NCBI RefSeq assembly: GCF_003628125.1
Contig: NZ_RBZU01000003.1
Span: forward strand, 62,001 to 126,000
Source of the DNA: Pararobbsia silviterrae
GTDB taxonomy: Bacteria; Pseudomonadota; Gammaproteobacteria; Burkholderiales; Burkholderiaceae
Length of the DNA stretch: 64,000 nucleotides
Reading direction: 5' to 3'
A program made the position numbers and the translations under genes. This document shows positions 32,278 through 41,582 of the stretch, piece by piece (position 1 is the stretch's first letter; the number at the start of each line of letters is the position of its first letter). A model generated the notes under the pieces. The model did not search any database. It worked only from the letters and a program-made list of their open reading frames with translations, and was not told where the DNA came from.

Positions 32278-33627
32278 ATGAACGCGTTTGACAAGCAATC
32301 GGGCAAGCAGCAGATCGGTACGACGCCCGATCACGACACCGCCGACACCGCGTCGGCCTCGGCGACCGACATGGCCGCCGGCAAGGGCCTGTCGCGCCGG
32401 ACCTTTCTGAAGGGCGCGGTCGCGGCAGCCGGCATCGCGGGCTTCCCCTACGTCCACGCGCAGGAAAAGATCACGCTTCGCTATCTGGGCACGGCCGTCA
32501 ATCAAAGCGCCGATATCGCCAAGAAGTTCAAGGAAGACACGGGCATCGAGATTCAGTACATCCCCGTGACGACCGACGACGTCGCCAAGCGGATCATCAC
32601 GCAGCCCAATTCGTTCGATATCGTCGACACCGAGTACTTCGCGCTCAAGAAGCTGATCCCCGCGGGCACGCTCACGGGCATGGACGTCAAACGCATCAAG
32701 CTCGCGGACAAGATCACGCCCGTGCTCACGCGCGGTGAGGTCGACGGCAAGAAGATCGGCGATCAAGGCACGGCGCCGAAGAAGGTCATGTTCCTCACGG
32801 GCGAGAAATCGACGCAGTTCTCGTCGACGCCGACCCAATGGATGACGCTGATCCCGACGACCTACAACGCCGATACGCTCGGCATTCGCCCCGATCTGAT
32901 CAAGCGTCCCATCACGAGCTGGGCCGAGTTGCTGAACCCCGAATTCAAGGGCCGCGCGGCGCTGCTCAATATCCCCGCGATCGGCATCATGGATTCGGCC
33001 ATGGCGATCGAGGCGATGGGCAAGGTCAAGTACGGCGACAAGGGGAATATGACGAAGGCCGAGATCGACCAGACCATCAAGATCCTGATCGAGGCCAAGC
33101 GCGCTGGGCAGTTCCGCGCGTTCTGGAAGGACTTCAACGAAAGCGTGAATCTGATGGCGTCGGGCGAAGTCGTGATCCAGTCGATGTGGTCGCCGGCCGT
33201 GACCAAGGTCCGCACGATGGGCGTCGCCTGCACGTTCCAGCCGCTCAAGGAAGGCTATCGCTCGTGGGCGTCGGGTTTCGGCCTGCCGCGCTCGCTGCAG
33301 GGCCGCAAGCTCGACGCGGCGTACGAATTCATCAACTGGTTCCAGGACGGCTGGGCCGGCGCGTATCTGATGCGCCAGGGCTATTACGCGGGCGTGCTCG
33401 AGACCGCGCGCACGCATATGGAACCGTATGAATGGGACTACTGGATCGAGGGCAAGCCCGCGACGCAGGACATCAAGGCGCCCGACGGCCAGTTGCTCGA
33501 GAAGGCGGGGACCGTTCGCGACGGCGGCTCGTATGTCCAGCGCATGGGTGCGATCGCATGCTGGAACGCGGTGATGGACGAGAACATCTACATGGTCCAG
33601 AAATGGAACGAGTTCATCGCAGCGTGA
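32278..33627 (+). CDS. PotD-like substrate-binding protein with Tat signal
   Basis: Extracellular solute-binding protein (449 residues) of the spermidine/putrescine-type family. A twin-arginine signal SRRTFLKGAVAAAGIAGF with Arg40-Arg41 is preceded by an unusually long 38-residue n-region. The likely cleavage follows VHA (59-61). The mature part has the periplasmic-binding fold, for example KITLRYLGTAVNQSADIAKK and TPTQWMTLIPTTYNADTLGI (each cited in part). The ribosome site GGGAGA precedes the ATG. The Tat route implies export of a folded protein. The ligand is probably what the upstream amidohydrolase uses (inference). Confidence 0.93.
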   Translation: MNAFDKQSGKQQIGTTPDHDTADTASASATDMAAGKGLSRRTFLKGAVAAAGIAGFPYVHAQEKITLRYLGTAVNQSADIAKKFKEDTGIEIQYIPVTTDDVAKRIITQPNSFDIVDTEYFALKKLIPAGTLTGMDVKRIKLADKITPVLTRGEVDGKKIGDQGTAPKKVMFLTGEKSTQFSSTPTQWMTLIPTTYNADTLGIRPDLIKRPITSWAELLNPEFKGRAALLNIPAIGIMDSAMAIEAMGKVKYGDKGNMTKAEIDQTIKILIEAKRAGQFRAFWKDFNESVNLMASGEVVIQSMWSPAVTKVRTMGVACTFQPLKEGYRSWASGFGLPRSLQGRKLDAAYEFINWFQDGWAGAYLMRQGYYAGVLETARTHMEPYEWDYWIEGKPATQDIKAPDGQLLEKAGTVRDGGSYVQRMGAIACWNAVMDENIYMVQKWNEFIAA

Positions 33628-33686
33628 TGCGCCCGCCGTACGTGACACGCCGTACGCTTCGTACGCAGTATTGAGGAGTTTCTTTC

Positions 33687-34616
33687 ATGGCGTCGCTTCA
33701 GCTTCCGACCCAACCGCCGGCCGCCTCGGCCGACACATCCGGCGTGCGTCACCGGCGCGCGCCGGCGTGGCTTCAAGCGACGCCGCTGACGCTGACGTTC
33801 GCGCTGTTCTTCGTGATCCCGCTGGTGATCACGCTGATCGTGAGCTTCTGGGACTACAACGAGTACCAGATCATCCCCGCGTTCACGTTCAAGAACTACG
33901 TCGCGATCTTCGACGGATGTTCGTCGATGAGCGACGTCTGCGTGACGCTCAAGACGTATGGCTCGACCGTCAAGTTCTGCGCGATCGTGTGGGCGATCAC
34001 CACCGTGCTCGGTTTCACGATCGCGTATTTCCTCGCGTTCCACGTCCGCTCGACGGGCGCGCAGACCACGCTGTTCCTGATCTGCACGATCCCGTTCTGG
34101 ACCTCGAACGTGATCCGCATGATTTCGTGGATTCCGCTGCTCGGCCGCAACGGCCTCGTGAACCAGGCCCTGCTCGCGACGCACCTCGTGGACCGGCCGC
34201 TCGAATGGCTGCTCTATTCGAACTTCTCGGTCGTGCTCGCGTTCGTGCATCTCTACACGTTCTTCATGATCGTGCCGATCTTCAACGCGATGATGCGCAT
34301 CGATCGCTCGTTGCTCGAAGCCGCGCGCGATGCGGGGGCGAGCGGATGGCAGGTCGTGCGCGACGTCGTGCTGCCCTTGTCGAAGACGGGCATCGTGATC
34401 GGCTCGATCTTCGTGATCACGATCGTGATGGGCGACTTCCTGACGGTCGGCGTGATGGGCGGCCAGCAGATCGCGTCGGTCGGCAAGATCATCCAGGTTC
34501 AGACCGGGTATCTGCAATTCCCCGCGGCGGCCGCGAACGCGATCATTCTGCTCGCCGTCGTGCTCATGATCGTCTGGGCGCTCACGCGCGTCGTCGATAT
34601 TCGAAAGGAGCTCTGA
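33687..34616 (+). CDS. PotB-like ABC transporter permease
   Basis: Membrane permease of 309 residues with about six helices (FALFFVIPLVITLIVSFW at the start; IVIGSIFVITIVMGDFLTV near the end). The inner-membrane permease signature EAARDAGASGWQVVRDVVLP, the loop that docks onto the ATPase, is present around residue 210-230. AGGAG lies before the ATG. One base separates its stop from the next permease gene. Confidence 0.93.
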   Translation: MASLQLPTQPPAASADTSGVRHRRAPAWLQATPLTLTFALFFVIPLVITLIVSFWDYNEYQIIPAFTFKNYVAIFDGCSSMSDVCVTLKTYGSTVKFCAIVWAITTVLGFTIAYFLAFHVRSTGAQTTLFLICTIPFWTSNVIRMISWIPLLGRNGLVNQALLATHLVDRPLEWLLYSNFSVVLAFVHLYTFFMIVPIFNAMMRIDRSLLEAARDAGASGWQVVRDVVLPLSKTGIVIGSIFVITIVMGDFLTVGVMGGQQIASVGKIIQVQTGYLQFPAAAANAIILLAVVLMIVWALTRVVDIRKEL

Positions 34617-34617
34617 C

Positions 34618-35523
34618 ATGAGCACGATTGCGCGACGTCATCGCGAACGCCGGCCCGCGAGTTTCTATTGGCTCGCGCTCATCTTCGGGCTCTTCGTGCT
34701 GTTTCTTTACGGCCCGGTCATCACGATCTTCATCCTGTCGTTCCAGGGGCCCGAAGGCGGCCTGACGTTTCCGATGCGCGGCGTCTCGCTGCACTGGTTC
34801 GCGGCGCTGCGCGACGGCGTCGGCGACGTCGACATCTGGGGCGCGTTCGCGCGCTCGATGCGGCTTGCGTTGATCGTCACGATCCTGACCGTGCTGTTCT
34901 CCGTATCCGCGGGACTTGCATTTCGCAAGCGCTTCCGCGGCGACTCGGCGGTGTTCTATGTGTCGGTCGCGAGCCTGATCATGCCGTCGATCATCGTCTC
35001 GCTCGGCATCGGACTCACGTTCCGGCTCATCGACACGGCCGTCAAGGCGCTCGCGACCGCATGGGGCTTTCAATCGTTCGCGGACGGTTACACGACGTCG
35101 ATGAGCCTCTATACGTCGGCGCTCGGCGCGCATCTGACGTGGACGCTGCCGTTCGGCCTGCTCGTGATGTTCGCGGTCTTCAACCGGTTCAATCCGGCCT
35201 ACGAGGAAGCGTCGCGCGATCTTGGCGCCTCGCCGTGGCAGAGCTTTCTTCACGTCGTGCTGCCGATCATCGGACCGTCGGTCATCGGCGTCGGGATGTT
35301 CGGACTCACGCTGTCGTGGGACGAAATCGCGCGCACGTCGCAGGCGATCGGCGATCAGAACACGCTGCCGCTCGAATTGCAGGGCCTGACGACGTCGGTC
35401 ACGACGCCTGTCATCTACGCGCTCGGGACGATGACGACCGCCCTGTCGCTCGCGGTCGTGATCCTGAGCCTGCTCGCGGTTCGTTGGCTGACGCGGCGGC
35501 GGGCGCGCGCGACTGCGGGCTAA
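34618..35523 (+). CDS. PotC-like ABC transporter permease
   Basis: Second permease of the importer (301 residues). It has about six helices, beginning LALIFGLFVLFLYGPVITIF, and the ATPase-docking EEASRDLGASPWQSFLHVVLP around residue 198-218. The C-terminus is basic. It is the last gene of the five-gene operon, followed by a strong terminator. Confidence 0.93.
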   Translation: MSTIARRHRERRPASFYWLALIFGLFVLFLYGPVITIFILSFQGPEGGLTFPMRGVSLHWFAALRDGVGDVDIWGAFARSMRLALIVTILTVLFSVSAGLAFRKRFRGDSAVFYVSVASLIMPSIIVSLGIGLTFRLIDTAVKALATAWGFQSFADGYTTSMSLYTSALGAHLTWTLPFGLLVMFAVFNRFNPAYEEASRDLGASPWQSFLHVVLPIIGPSVIGVGMFGLTLSWDEIARTSQAIGDQNTLPLELQGLTTSVTTPVIYALGTMTTALSLAVVILSLLAVRWLTRRRARATAG

Positions 35524-35553
35524 GCACGGACTAAACGCGAATTAAACACGGAC

Positions 35554-35585
35554 GAAAAAAAACCACCCTCTCGGGTGGTTTTTCT
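35554..35585. terminator. Bidirectional rho-independent terminator
   Basis: AACCACCC (35561-35568) and GGGTGGTT (35573-35580) with a TCTC loop, with eight A before and TTTTTCTTT after. It serves the importer operon on the plus strand and the tRNA-Cys transcript on the minus strand. Confidence 0.93.
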
Positions 35586-35604
35586 TTGCCGCTTGACGCG
35601 ATTC

Positions 35605-35678
35605 TGGAGGCGCGGGCCGGAGTCGAACCGGCCTGGAAGGATTTGCAGTCCTCTGCATAACCGCTTTGCTACCGCGCC
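35605..35678 (-). tRNA. tRNA-Cys (anticodon GCA)
   Basis: Read on the minus strand: acceptor GGCGCGG pairs with CCGCGCC, anticodon loop CTGCAAA with GCA, T-arm GGTTCGACTCC, discriminator T, and encoded CCA (35605-35607). It is last in the pgsA-Gly-Gly-Cys row, parallel to E. coli pgsA-glyW-cysT. Confidence 0.97.
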
Positions 35679-35723
35679 GTAGACGGCTTTTATTCAAACT
35701 TCGCGTTCGAATAAAACTGACTC

Positions 35724-35752
35724 AAACAAAAAGGGAAGCAGCCTTGCTTCCC
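35724..35752 (-). terminator. Terminator-like hairpin between tRNA-Gly and tRNA-Cys
   Basis: GGGAAGCA (35733-35740) pairs with TGCTTCCC (35745-35752) around GCCT. On the minus strand the stem is followed by TTTTTGTTT. It lies between the first tRNA-Gly and tRNA-Cys, so it would reduce or separate tRNA-Cys expression, or act as a processing signal. Confidence 0.7.
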
Positions 35753-35759
35753 CCTTGTA

Positions 35760-35835
35760 TGGAGCGGGAGACGAGTCTCGAACTCGCGACCTCAACCTTG
35801 GCAAGGTTGCGCTCTACCAACTGAGCTACTCCCGC
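35760..35835 (-). tRNA. tRNA-Gly (anticodon GCC), copy 1
   Basis: Minus strand: GCGGGAGTAGCTCAGTTGG start, anticodon loop TTGCCAA with GCC, T-arm GAGTTCGAGACTC, acceptor 3' arm CTCCCGC plus TCCA with encoded CCA. Identical in sequence to the copy at 35936-36011. Confidence 0.98.
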
Positions 35836-35935
35836 GTAAGCTGCTTGCGAACCGGACAACACGCGAATCGTCCGGTCTCGACACACTCGAATTCAAAAAA
35901 CACGTCAAACGACACGAATTCGATCCTGCAAAATC

Positions 35936-36011
35936 TGGAGCGGGAGACGAGTCTCGAACTCGCGACCTCAACCTTGGCAAGGTTGCGCTCTACCAACTGA
36001 GCTACTCCCGC
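35936..36011 (-). tRNA. tRNA-Gly (anticodon GCC), copy 2
   Basis: Identical 76-base gene to the copy 100 bases downstream (minus strand), with encoded CCA. It lies 100 bases after the pgsA stop and is probably cotranscribed with pgsA. Confidence 0.98.
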
Positions 36012-36111
36012 ATGATCCTACTGTTTCGCTGCTTCGTTAGTGCCATCAGCAACGAGAACGAGATTATGAAGAGGTCATTCTTGAGTGTCAAGCACGAGAT
36101 CCAAATTCTTT

Positions 36112-36708
36112 TTATCTCGCCGCGTCGACGCGATCGCGAATCTGGGGCCACGCGAGTTTCATGTAGTACAGCATCGACCAGATCGTGAGGAACGCGGCCA
36201 CGTAGACGAGCCAGAGACCCCATACGCGCGCGTCGAACAGCGTGTGTCCTTCGAATACAAGCGGTCCGTCGTAGAGCAGCATCGGAATCGCGACCATCTG
36301 GCATGCGGTCTTGAATTTACCGAGCGAATTGACCGCCACGCTGCGCGACGCGCCGATTTGCGCCATCCACTCGCGCAGCGCCGAAATCGTGATCTCGCGG
36401 CCGACGATCACAAGCGCGATGACCGCGTTCAAGCGCGTGAGTTCGACAAGGATCAGCAACGCGGCCGTCACCATGAGTTTGTCGGCGACCGGATCGAGAA
36501 ACGCGCCGAACGACGACGTCTGATTGAGCTTGCGCGCAAGAAATCCGTCGAACCAGTCCGTGAGCGCGGCGAGCACGAAGATCAGCATCGCAATCGTGTT
36601 CTTGACGGGTACCGACATCATCACGTCGGGGATGTAGAAGATGCCAACGACGAGCGGAATCAGGACGATTCTCAGCCACGTCAGGAAGATCGGCAGATTG
36701 AACGGCAT
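36112..36708 (-). CDS. pgsA: PgsA, phosphatidylglycerophosphate synthase
   Basis: CDP-diacylglycerol--glycerol-3-phosphate 3-phosphatidyltransferase, the committed step to phosphatidylglycerol and cardiolipin. The 198-residue integral membrane protein starts MPFNLPIFLTWLRIVLIPLV and contains the CDP-alcohol phosphotransferase motif D-x2-D-G-x2-A-R-x8-G-x3-D-x3-D within LTDWFDGFLARKL and SSFGAFLDPVADK. The ATG at 36708 gives the family N-terminus; the open frame extends 26 codons further without similarity. It lies between uvrC and tRNA genes as in E. coli uvrC-pgsA-glyW-cysT. Confidence 0.95.
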   Translation of the reverse strand: MPFNLPIFLTWLRIVLIPLVVGIFYIPDVMMSVPVKNTIAMLIFVLAALTDWFDGFLARKLNQTSSFGAFLDPVADKLMVTAALLILVELTRLNAVIALVIVGREITISALREWMAQIGASRSVAVNSLGKFKTACQMVAIPMLLYDGPLVFEGHTLFDARVWGLWLVYVAAFLTIWSMLYYMKLAWPQIRDRVDAAR

Positions 36709-36831
36709 GGGGTGCAGGCACTCGCTAGTCGACAACGGCATTGTGCCTTGTTCGGAAGCTCGCGAACAAGGCAGGGGATTTTTCACAACGCCGACGGGGA
36801 ACGGCGTCCCGAACTATACCGTCGCGCGACA

Positions 36832-39204
36832 TCAATGAAGTTGTTTGTAAATCTGCTCGGCGAGCGTGCGCGAAATGCCTTCGACGCTCGCGAGCTCGTC
36901 GATGCTCGCCGACACGACGCCGCGCAAGCCGCCGAAGCGCGCGAGCAGGCGCTGCCGCCGCTTCGCGCCGACGCCCTCGAGTTCTTCGAGGCGTGAGCTT
37001 TGCCGGACTTTCGCGCGTTTGGCGCGCATGCCCGTGATCGCGAAGCGGTGCGCTTCGTCGCGGATCTGCGCGATCAGCATGAGCGCCGCGCTGTCCTTGC
37101 CGAGTTCGAGCGAAGGCCGTCCGTCGGCGAACACGAGCGTTTCGAGCCCGACCTTGCGGCCCTCGCCCTTGGCCACGCCGACGAGGATGCCGATATCGAT
37201 GCCGAGTTCGGTGAACACCTGGCGCGCGATCTCGACTTGCCCTTTGCCGCCGTCGATCAACACGATCGTGGGCATCGGCGCTTGAGCGCTCGCCGAGGCC
37301 GACGCCGTATCCGTCGGCGCTCCTTCTGCGGACGCGCCGGCGGCCGACGATGCGTCGTCCGGCACACCGGCGGCCGGCGCACCGGAACGCGACGCCGCGT
37401 CGTCCGGCTCGGACGCCTCATCCACGCGGTCCGTCACATCGACGACCCCCGTGGCCGCATCGACGTCGCCGACGCGCACGGCATCGCCCGCGTTGGCCGC
37501 CTGCTGCGCGAGGATCTTTTCGTAGCGACGCGTGAGGACCTGACGCATCGCCGCGTAGTCGTCGCCCGGCGTGATTCCCGCGATGTTGTAGCGCCGGTAG
37601 TCGCCGGATTGCATCTTGTGATGGTGATAGACGACACACGACGCCTGCGTCGCCTCGCCCATCGTGTGACTGATGTCGAAGCACTCGACGCGCAGCGTCG
37701 CGAGATCGTCGCATTCGAGGCTCAGCACATCGGCCAACGCGCGCGTGCGCGCCTGCTGCGAACCCTGCTCCGAGAGCAATCGCATGAGCGCGAGCTTCGC
37801 GCCCTGCTCGGCCATTTCGAGCCATGAGCGCTTTTGCCCCTGCGGCTGCCGGATCATCGAGACCTTGCGCCCCGCTTGCGCGCCGAGCAGATCGACGATC
37901 TGCCGATTGGCGGGCGGCACGTTGACGATCAGCACGGGCGGCACCATATGGTCGACATAGTGCTGCCCGATGAACGCCTCGATGACGTCGGCCTCGAGCG
38001 AACGCTCGGCGCGTCCGCGCGCGGCGGCGGACGCGCCGGTCACATCGTCAGACACGTCGCCCGCCGCTGCATCGAACTCGGCTGCTGCGTCGCTCGACAT
38101 CGCGTCGCCCTCGCCGTTCGTACCCGTCGCACGCTCGTCGCCCGCCGATCGCGCCGGCCCCGCATCAGCCGCATCGGCCGCACCCGTCGCCTCGCTCGCG
38201 TCGTCCGCCTCGCGATCGAGGCCGAGCGCACGCGCCTTCTTGCGATCGTGCTCGATCTCGCCGACTTCGCGCCGCGCATCGAGCACGTCGATCGCGTCCG
38301 ACGCGTCGAGTTCGTCATCGTCGAGCGACTGACCGACCTGACTCGGAAAATACGCCTTGTCGCCGAGATGACGTCCGCCGCGAACCATCGCGAGATTCAC
38401 GCAGACCTTGCCGCCATACGCGACCACGGCAAGGATATCGGCATCGTTGTCGCCGCCCGTCTCGATGGTCTGCTGATGCAGGACCGCCGCGAGCGATTTC
38501 ATCTGATTGCGAACCGCGGCGGCCTGTTCGAAACGCAATTCGGCCGCATACGCATGCATCTTCTGTTCGAGCTCGCTCATGACCTCGGTCTGGCGCCCGC
38601 CGAGAAAACGCGCCGCATTGCGAACGTCGACCGCGTAGTCGTCCTCGCTGATGTGACCGACGCACGGCGCCGTGCAACGCGAGATCTGATGCAGCAGACA
38701 CGGACGCGTGCGGTTCGCGAAGACCGAGTCCTCGCAGGTCCGCAACTGAAACACGCGCTGCAGGATCTGAATGCTTTCGCGGACCGCCCATGCGTTGGGG
38801 AACGGCCCGAAGTACTGATGCTTGCGGTCGACCGCGCCGCGGTAGTAGACCATGCGCGGAAACGCGTGCCCCGTAAGTTTCAGATACGGGTACGACTTGT
38901 CGTCGCGAAACAGAATGTTGTAGCGCGGCGCGAGCGCCTTGATGAGGTTGTTCTCGAGCAGCAGGGCTTCGGCCTCGGAGCGCGTGACGGTCGTTTCGAG
39001 TTTTGCGATCCGGCTGACCATCATCGCGATGCGCGGCGACAGCAGCGACTTGTTGAAATAGCTCGAGACGCGCTTCTTGAGGTCGCGCGCCTTGCCGACG
39101 TACAGCACGGCGCCGTCCGCATCGTAGTAACGATAGACGCCGGGCAAGTGCGGCAATTGCGCGAGGATGGGCTTCGGGTCGAAAAGGTCGCTGTCGTCGG
39201 ACAT
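36832..39204 (-). CDS. uvrC: UvrC, excinuclease ABC subunit C (enlarged)
   Basis: Makes both incisions in nucleotide excision repair. The GIY-YIG domain has [20 protein letters not shown] (residues 20-39), then a Cys cluster (Cys157, 169, 177, 181), the UVR UvrB-binding helix pair (about 208-243), the RNase H-like second nuclease domain ([20 protein letters not shown] at about 507-525) and tandem helix-hairpin-helix motifs at the end. It is 790 residues against 610 in E. coli. The surplus is two Ala/Asp/Ser/Gly-rich insertions at about 293-402 and 569-643, between and inside the domains. The ATG at 39204 gives [11 protein letters not shown]. Confidence 0.95.
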   Translation of the reverse strand: MSDDSDLFDPKPILAQLPHLPGVYRYYDADGAVLYVGKARDLKKRVSSYFNKSLLSPRIAMMVSRIAKLETTVTRSEAEALLLENNLIKALAPRYNILFRDDKSYPYLKLTGHAFPRMVYYRGAVDRKHQYFGPFPNAWAVRESIQILQRVFQLRTCEDSVFANRTRPCLLHQISRCTAPCVGHISEDDYAVDVRNAARFLGGRQTEVMSELEQKMHAYAAELRFEQAAAVRNQMKSLAAVLHQQTIETGGDNDADILAVVAYGGKVCVNLAMVRGGRHLGDKAYFPSQVGQSLDDDELDASDAIDVLDARREVGEIEHDRKKARALGLDREADDASEATGAADAADAGPARSAGDERATGTNGEGDAMSSDAAAEFDAAAGDVSDDVTGASAAARGRAERSLEADVIEAFIGQHYVDHMVPPVLIVNVPPANRQIVDLLGAQAGRKVSMIRQPQGQKRSWLEMAEQGAKLALMRLLSEQGSQQARTRALADVLSLECDDLATLRVECFDISHTMGEATQASCVVYHHHKMQSGDYRRYNIAGITPGDDYAAMRQVLTRRYEKILAQQAANAGDAVRVGDVDAATGVVDVTDRVDEASEPDDAASRSGAPAAGVPDDASSAAGASAEGAPTDTASASASAQAPMPTIVLIDGGKGQVEIARQVFTELGIDIGILVGVAKGEGRKVGLETLVFADGRPSLELGKDSAALMLIAQIRDEAHRFAITGMRAKRAKVRQSSRLEELEGVGAKRRQRLLARFGGLRGVVSASIDELASVEGISRTLAEQIYKQLH

Positions 39205-39508
39205 GCTCAGAGCCCCGGGCTTTGGCCGGGCTGCCACTGCAATAGAATCGCACGAAGGCTAGATGATACCCGGCGGGCGCTGGAGACCTCGACGCCCGTC
39301 CGCACGCATGCTTGACGGCGTGCACCGGATCGCGGTCTGTCGTCGCCTGCCCGTCGCCTGCCCGTCGCCTGCCCGTCGCCTGCCGGAGCGTACGCGCCGC
39401 GCATGGTTGCCGCGCGTGAATCTCGCGACGACGCGCGACACTTGCCTCGGCGCGTTCGATTGATACGATGCGCGTGTTCGATGCTCCGCCTGATGACGCC
39501 CCCGCTCC
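39205..39508. other. uvrC-earP divergent intergenic region
   Basis: About 300 bases with both promoters expected. Its one striking element is the 11-base tandem repeat at 39341-39384; no gene or clear promoter pair recognised. Confidence 0.45.
39341..39384. repeat. Four perfect copies of an 11-base tandem repeat
   Basis: The unit CGTCGCCTGCC occurs at 39341, 39352, 39363 and 39374 without mismatch, between the divergent uvrC and earP genes. Eleven-base spacing keeps the units on one face of the helix. Confidence 0.95.
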
Positions 39509-40693
39509 ATGATCCAACGCCCGATTGCCTGCGATATCTTCTGCACCGTCATCGACAACTTCGGCGACATCGGCGTCGCGTGGCGGCTCGCGCGCCAACT
39601 GGCCGCCGAGCATGGCTGGTCGGTCCGGCTCTGGGTCGACGACTTGCAGACGTTTGCAAAGCTCGCGCCGTCGCTGCAGCCCGACAAACGCTGGCAGCAT
39701 CTCGGCGAGATCGTCGTCGAGCACTGGCGCGAGCCGTTCATCGAGAATGAACCGCTGACGATCGCGGACGTCGTGATCGAGGCGTTCGCGTGCGATCTGC
39801 CGCCCGTGTATCTCGCGGCGATGGCCGAGCGCACGCCGGCGCCGGTCTGGATCAACCTCGACTATCTGAGTTCGGAAGACTGGGTCGGCGACTTTCATCT
39901 GAAACCATCGCCCCACCCTCGCCTGCCGCTCAACAAGTGGTTCTTTTTCCCGGGTCTCGGCGCGCAGACGGGCGGCGTGCTCATCGAGCAAGCGATTCAG
40001 GACCGACGCGACGCGTTTCAACGGGATCCCGCCGCGCGCGCGGCGCTGTTCGAACGCCTCGGCGTGCCGCCGCCCGGCGAGGCGGCGACCGTCGTGTCGC
40101 TCTTCGCGTACGAGAATCCCGCGACCGCGGAGCTGCTCGGCGCGTGGCGCGACGGCGACGCCGAGCTCCTGGCGCTCGTCCCCGTCGGACGCATCGGGCC
40201 CGACGTCGCCCGTTTCCTTGGACTCGACGCATTCGACACGACCGTGCGCGCGACGCGCGGCAAGCTGACCGTTCAGGCGCTGCCGTTCGTCGATCACGAG
40301 ACGTACGACCGGATCCTCTGGACGTGCGACCTCAATTTCGTACGCGGCGAGGATTCGTTCGTGCGCGCGCAACTCGCGGCACGGCCGTTTGTCTGGCACA
40401 TCTACCCGCAGCACGACGACGCGCATCTGCCGAAGCTCGACGCCGCGCTCGCGCACATCACGGCGCATCTCGACGCCGGCGCCGCGCAGGCGCTCACGCA
40501 GGTCTGGCAGCGCTGGAACGGCGCGCCGGACGACACGCACGCGGGCCCCGAAGCGATCGCGCACGCATGGGCCGCATGGACGCGGCATCGTGAAACGCTC
40601 GCGCGCGGCGCGCGCGAATGGATCGAAGAACTCGCGACGCGGCGCGACCTCGCCGGAAATCTGGCGGAGTTTGCCGAAAGCCGGTTAAAATAG
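39509..40693 (+). CDS. earP: EarP, EF-P arginine rhamnosyltransferase
   Basis: Inverting GT-B enzyme (DUF2331) that transfers rhamnose from dTDP-rhamnose to Arg32 of EF-P. The 394-residue protein has the N-terminal catalytic loop IDNFGDIGVAWRLARQL (Asp16 and Asp20 here), FFFPGLGAQTGGVL in the middle, and the C-terminal CDLNFVRGEDSFVRAQ with the nucleotide-binding Glu. It lies immediately upstream of efp, which carries the matching Arg32. Known EarP-EF-P pairs relieve ribosome stalling at polyproline stretches. Confidence 0.97.
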   Translation: MIQRPIACDIFCTVIDNFGDIGVAWRLARQLAAEHGWSVRLWVDDLQTFAKLAPSLQPDKRWQHLGEIVVEHWREPFIENEPLTIADVVIEAFACDLPPVYLAAMAERTPAPVWINLDYLSSEDWVGDFHLKPSPHPRLPLNKWFFFPGLGAQTGGVLIEQAIQDRRDAFQRDPAARAALFERLGVPPPGEAATVVSLFAYENPATAELLGAWRDGDAELLALVPVGRIGPDVARFLGLDAFDTTVRATRGKLTVQALPFVDHETYDRILWTCDLNFVRGEDSFVRAQLAARPFVWHIYPQHDDAHLPKLDAALAHITAHLDAGAAQALTQVWQRWNGAPDDTHAGPEAIAHAWAAWTRHRETLARGAREWIEELATRRDLAGNLAEFAESRLK

Positions 40694-40901
40694 ACCGTTT
40701 TTCAATAGCTTAGACTTGTCGAGCACAGGCATCCGGACTTTCCGGCCGTTTCCCAAAGGTCAGCGGACACGGCGGCGCCGGCATTCCGAATCGAGTGACG
40801 CAGGAACGCAGCGAATCGAGGCTTGAGCCCGACTCAGGCGGCCCGCTGTGCTCGCACGCCAGATCGCAAGTCAAACATTCAGGTAAGACAGGATACGTTT
40901 T

Positions 40902-41459
40902 ATGAAGACCGCACAGGAACTCCGCGCAGGCAACGTCGTCATGATCGGCAACGACCCGATGGTCGTGCAGAAGGCCGAATACAACAAATCGGGCCGCAAT
41001 TCCGCCGTCGTCAAGATGAAGTTCAAGAATCTTCTGACCGAGGCACCGAGCGAAGCCGTCTACAAGGCGGACGACAAGTTCGACGTCGTCGTGCTCGACC
41101 GCAAGGAAGTCACGTACTCGTACTTCGCGGACCCGATGTACGTGTTCATGGACGCCGACTACAACCAATTCGAAGTCGAAGCCGAAAACCTCGGCGACGC
41201 GATTTACTACCTCGAAGACGCGATGCCCTGCGAAGTCGTGTTCTACAACGAGAAAGCCATCTCGGTCGAACTGCCGACGACGCTCGTGCGCGAAATCTCG
41301 TACACGGAACCGGCCGTCAAGGGCGACACGTCGTCGGGCAAGGTGCTCAAGAACGCGAAGCTGACGAGCGGTCTCGAACTTCAAGTGCCGCTGTTCTGCA
41401 ATATCGGCGACAAGATCGAAATCGACACGCGTACGAACGAGTACCGCAGCCGCGCCTAA
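40902..41459 (+). CDS. efp: Elongation factor P (arginine type)
   Basis: Promotes peptide-bond formation at polyproline stretches. The 185-residue protein has three beta-barrel domains. The modification-site loop is [11 protein letters not shown] with Arg32 at the tip, not the Lys of the EpmA type, which fits rhamnosylation by EarP encoded 208 bases upstream. The C-terminal family signature is [18 protein letters not shown] strong terminator follows. Confidence 0.98.
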   Translation: MKTAQELRAGNVVMIGNDPMVVQKAEYNKSGRNSAVVKMKFKNLLTEAPSEAVYKADDKFDVVVLDRKEVTYSYFADPMYVFMDADYNQFEVEAENLGDAIYYLEDAMPCEVVFYNEKAISVELPTTLVREISYTEPAVKGDTSSGKVLKNAKLTSGLELQVPLFCNIGDKIEIDTRTNEYRSRA

Positions 41460-41550
41460 GTCGGCGCTGCGCATCCGGTCGCGCGCATCGCGCGGGCCGG
41501 CGCGTTCAATCCCTCTCGATGACCGGCCGTTCGACGAACCGGTCACCCCC

Positions 41551-41582
41551 GAAGCGCTCATTCGAGCGCTTTTCTTTTTTTC
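41551..41582 (+). terminator. Rho-independent terminator of efp
   Basis: AAGCGCTC (41552-41559) and GAGCGCTT (41564-41571) with loop ATTC, followed by TTCTTTTTTT. Confidence 0.93.
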
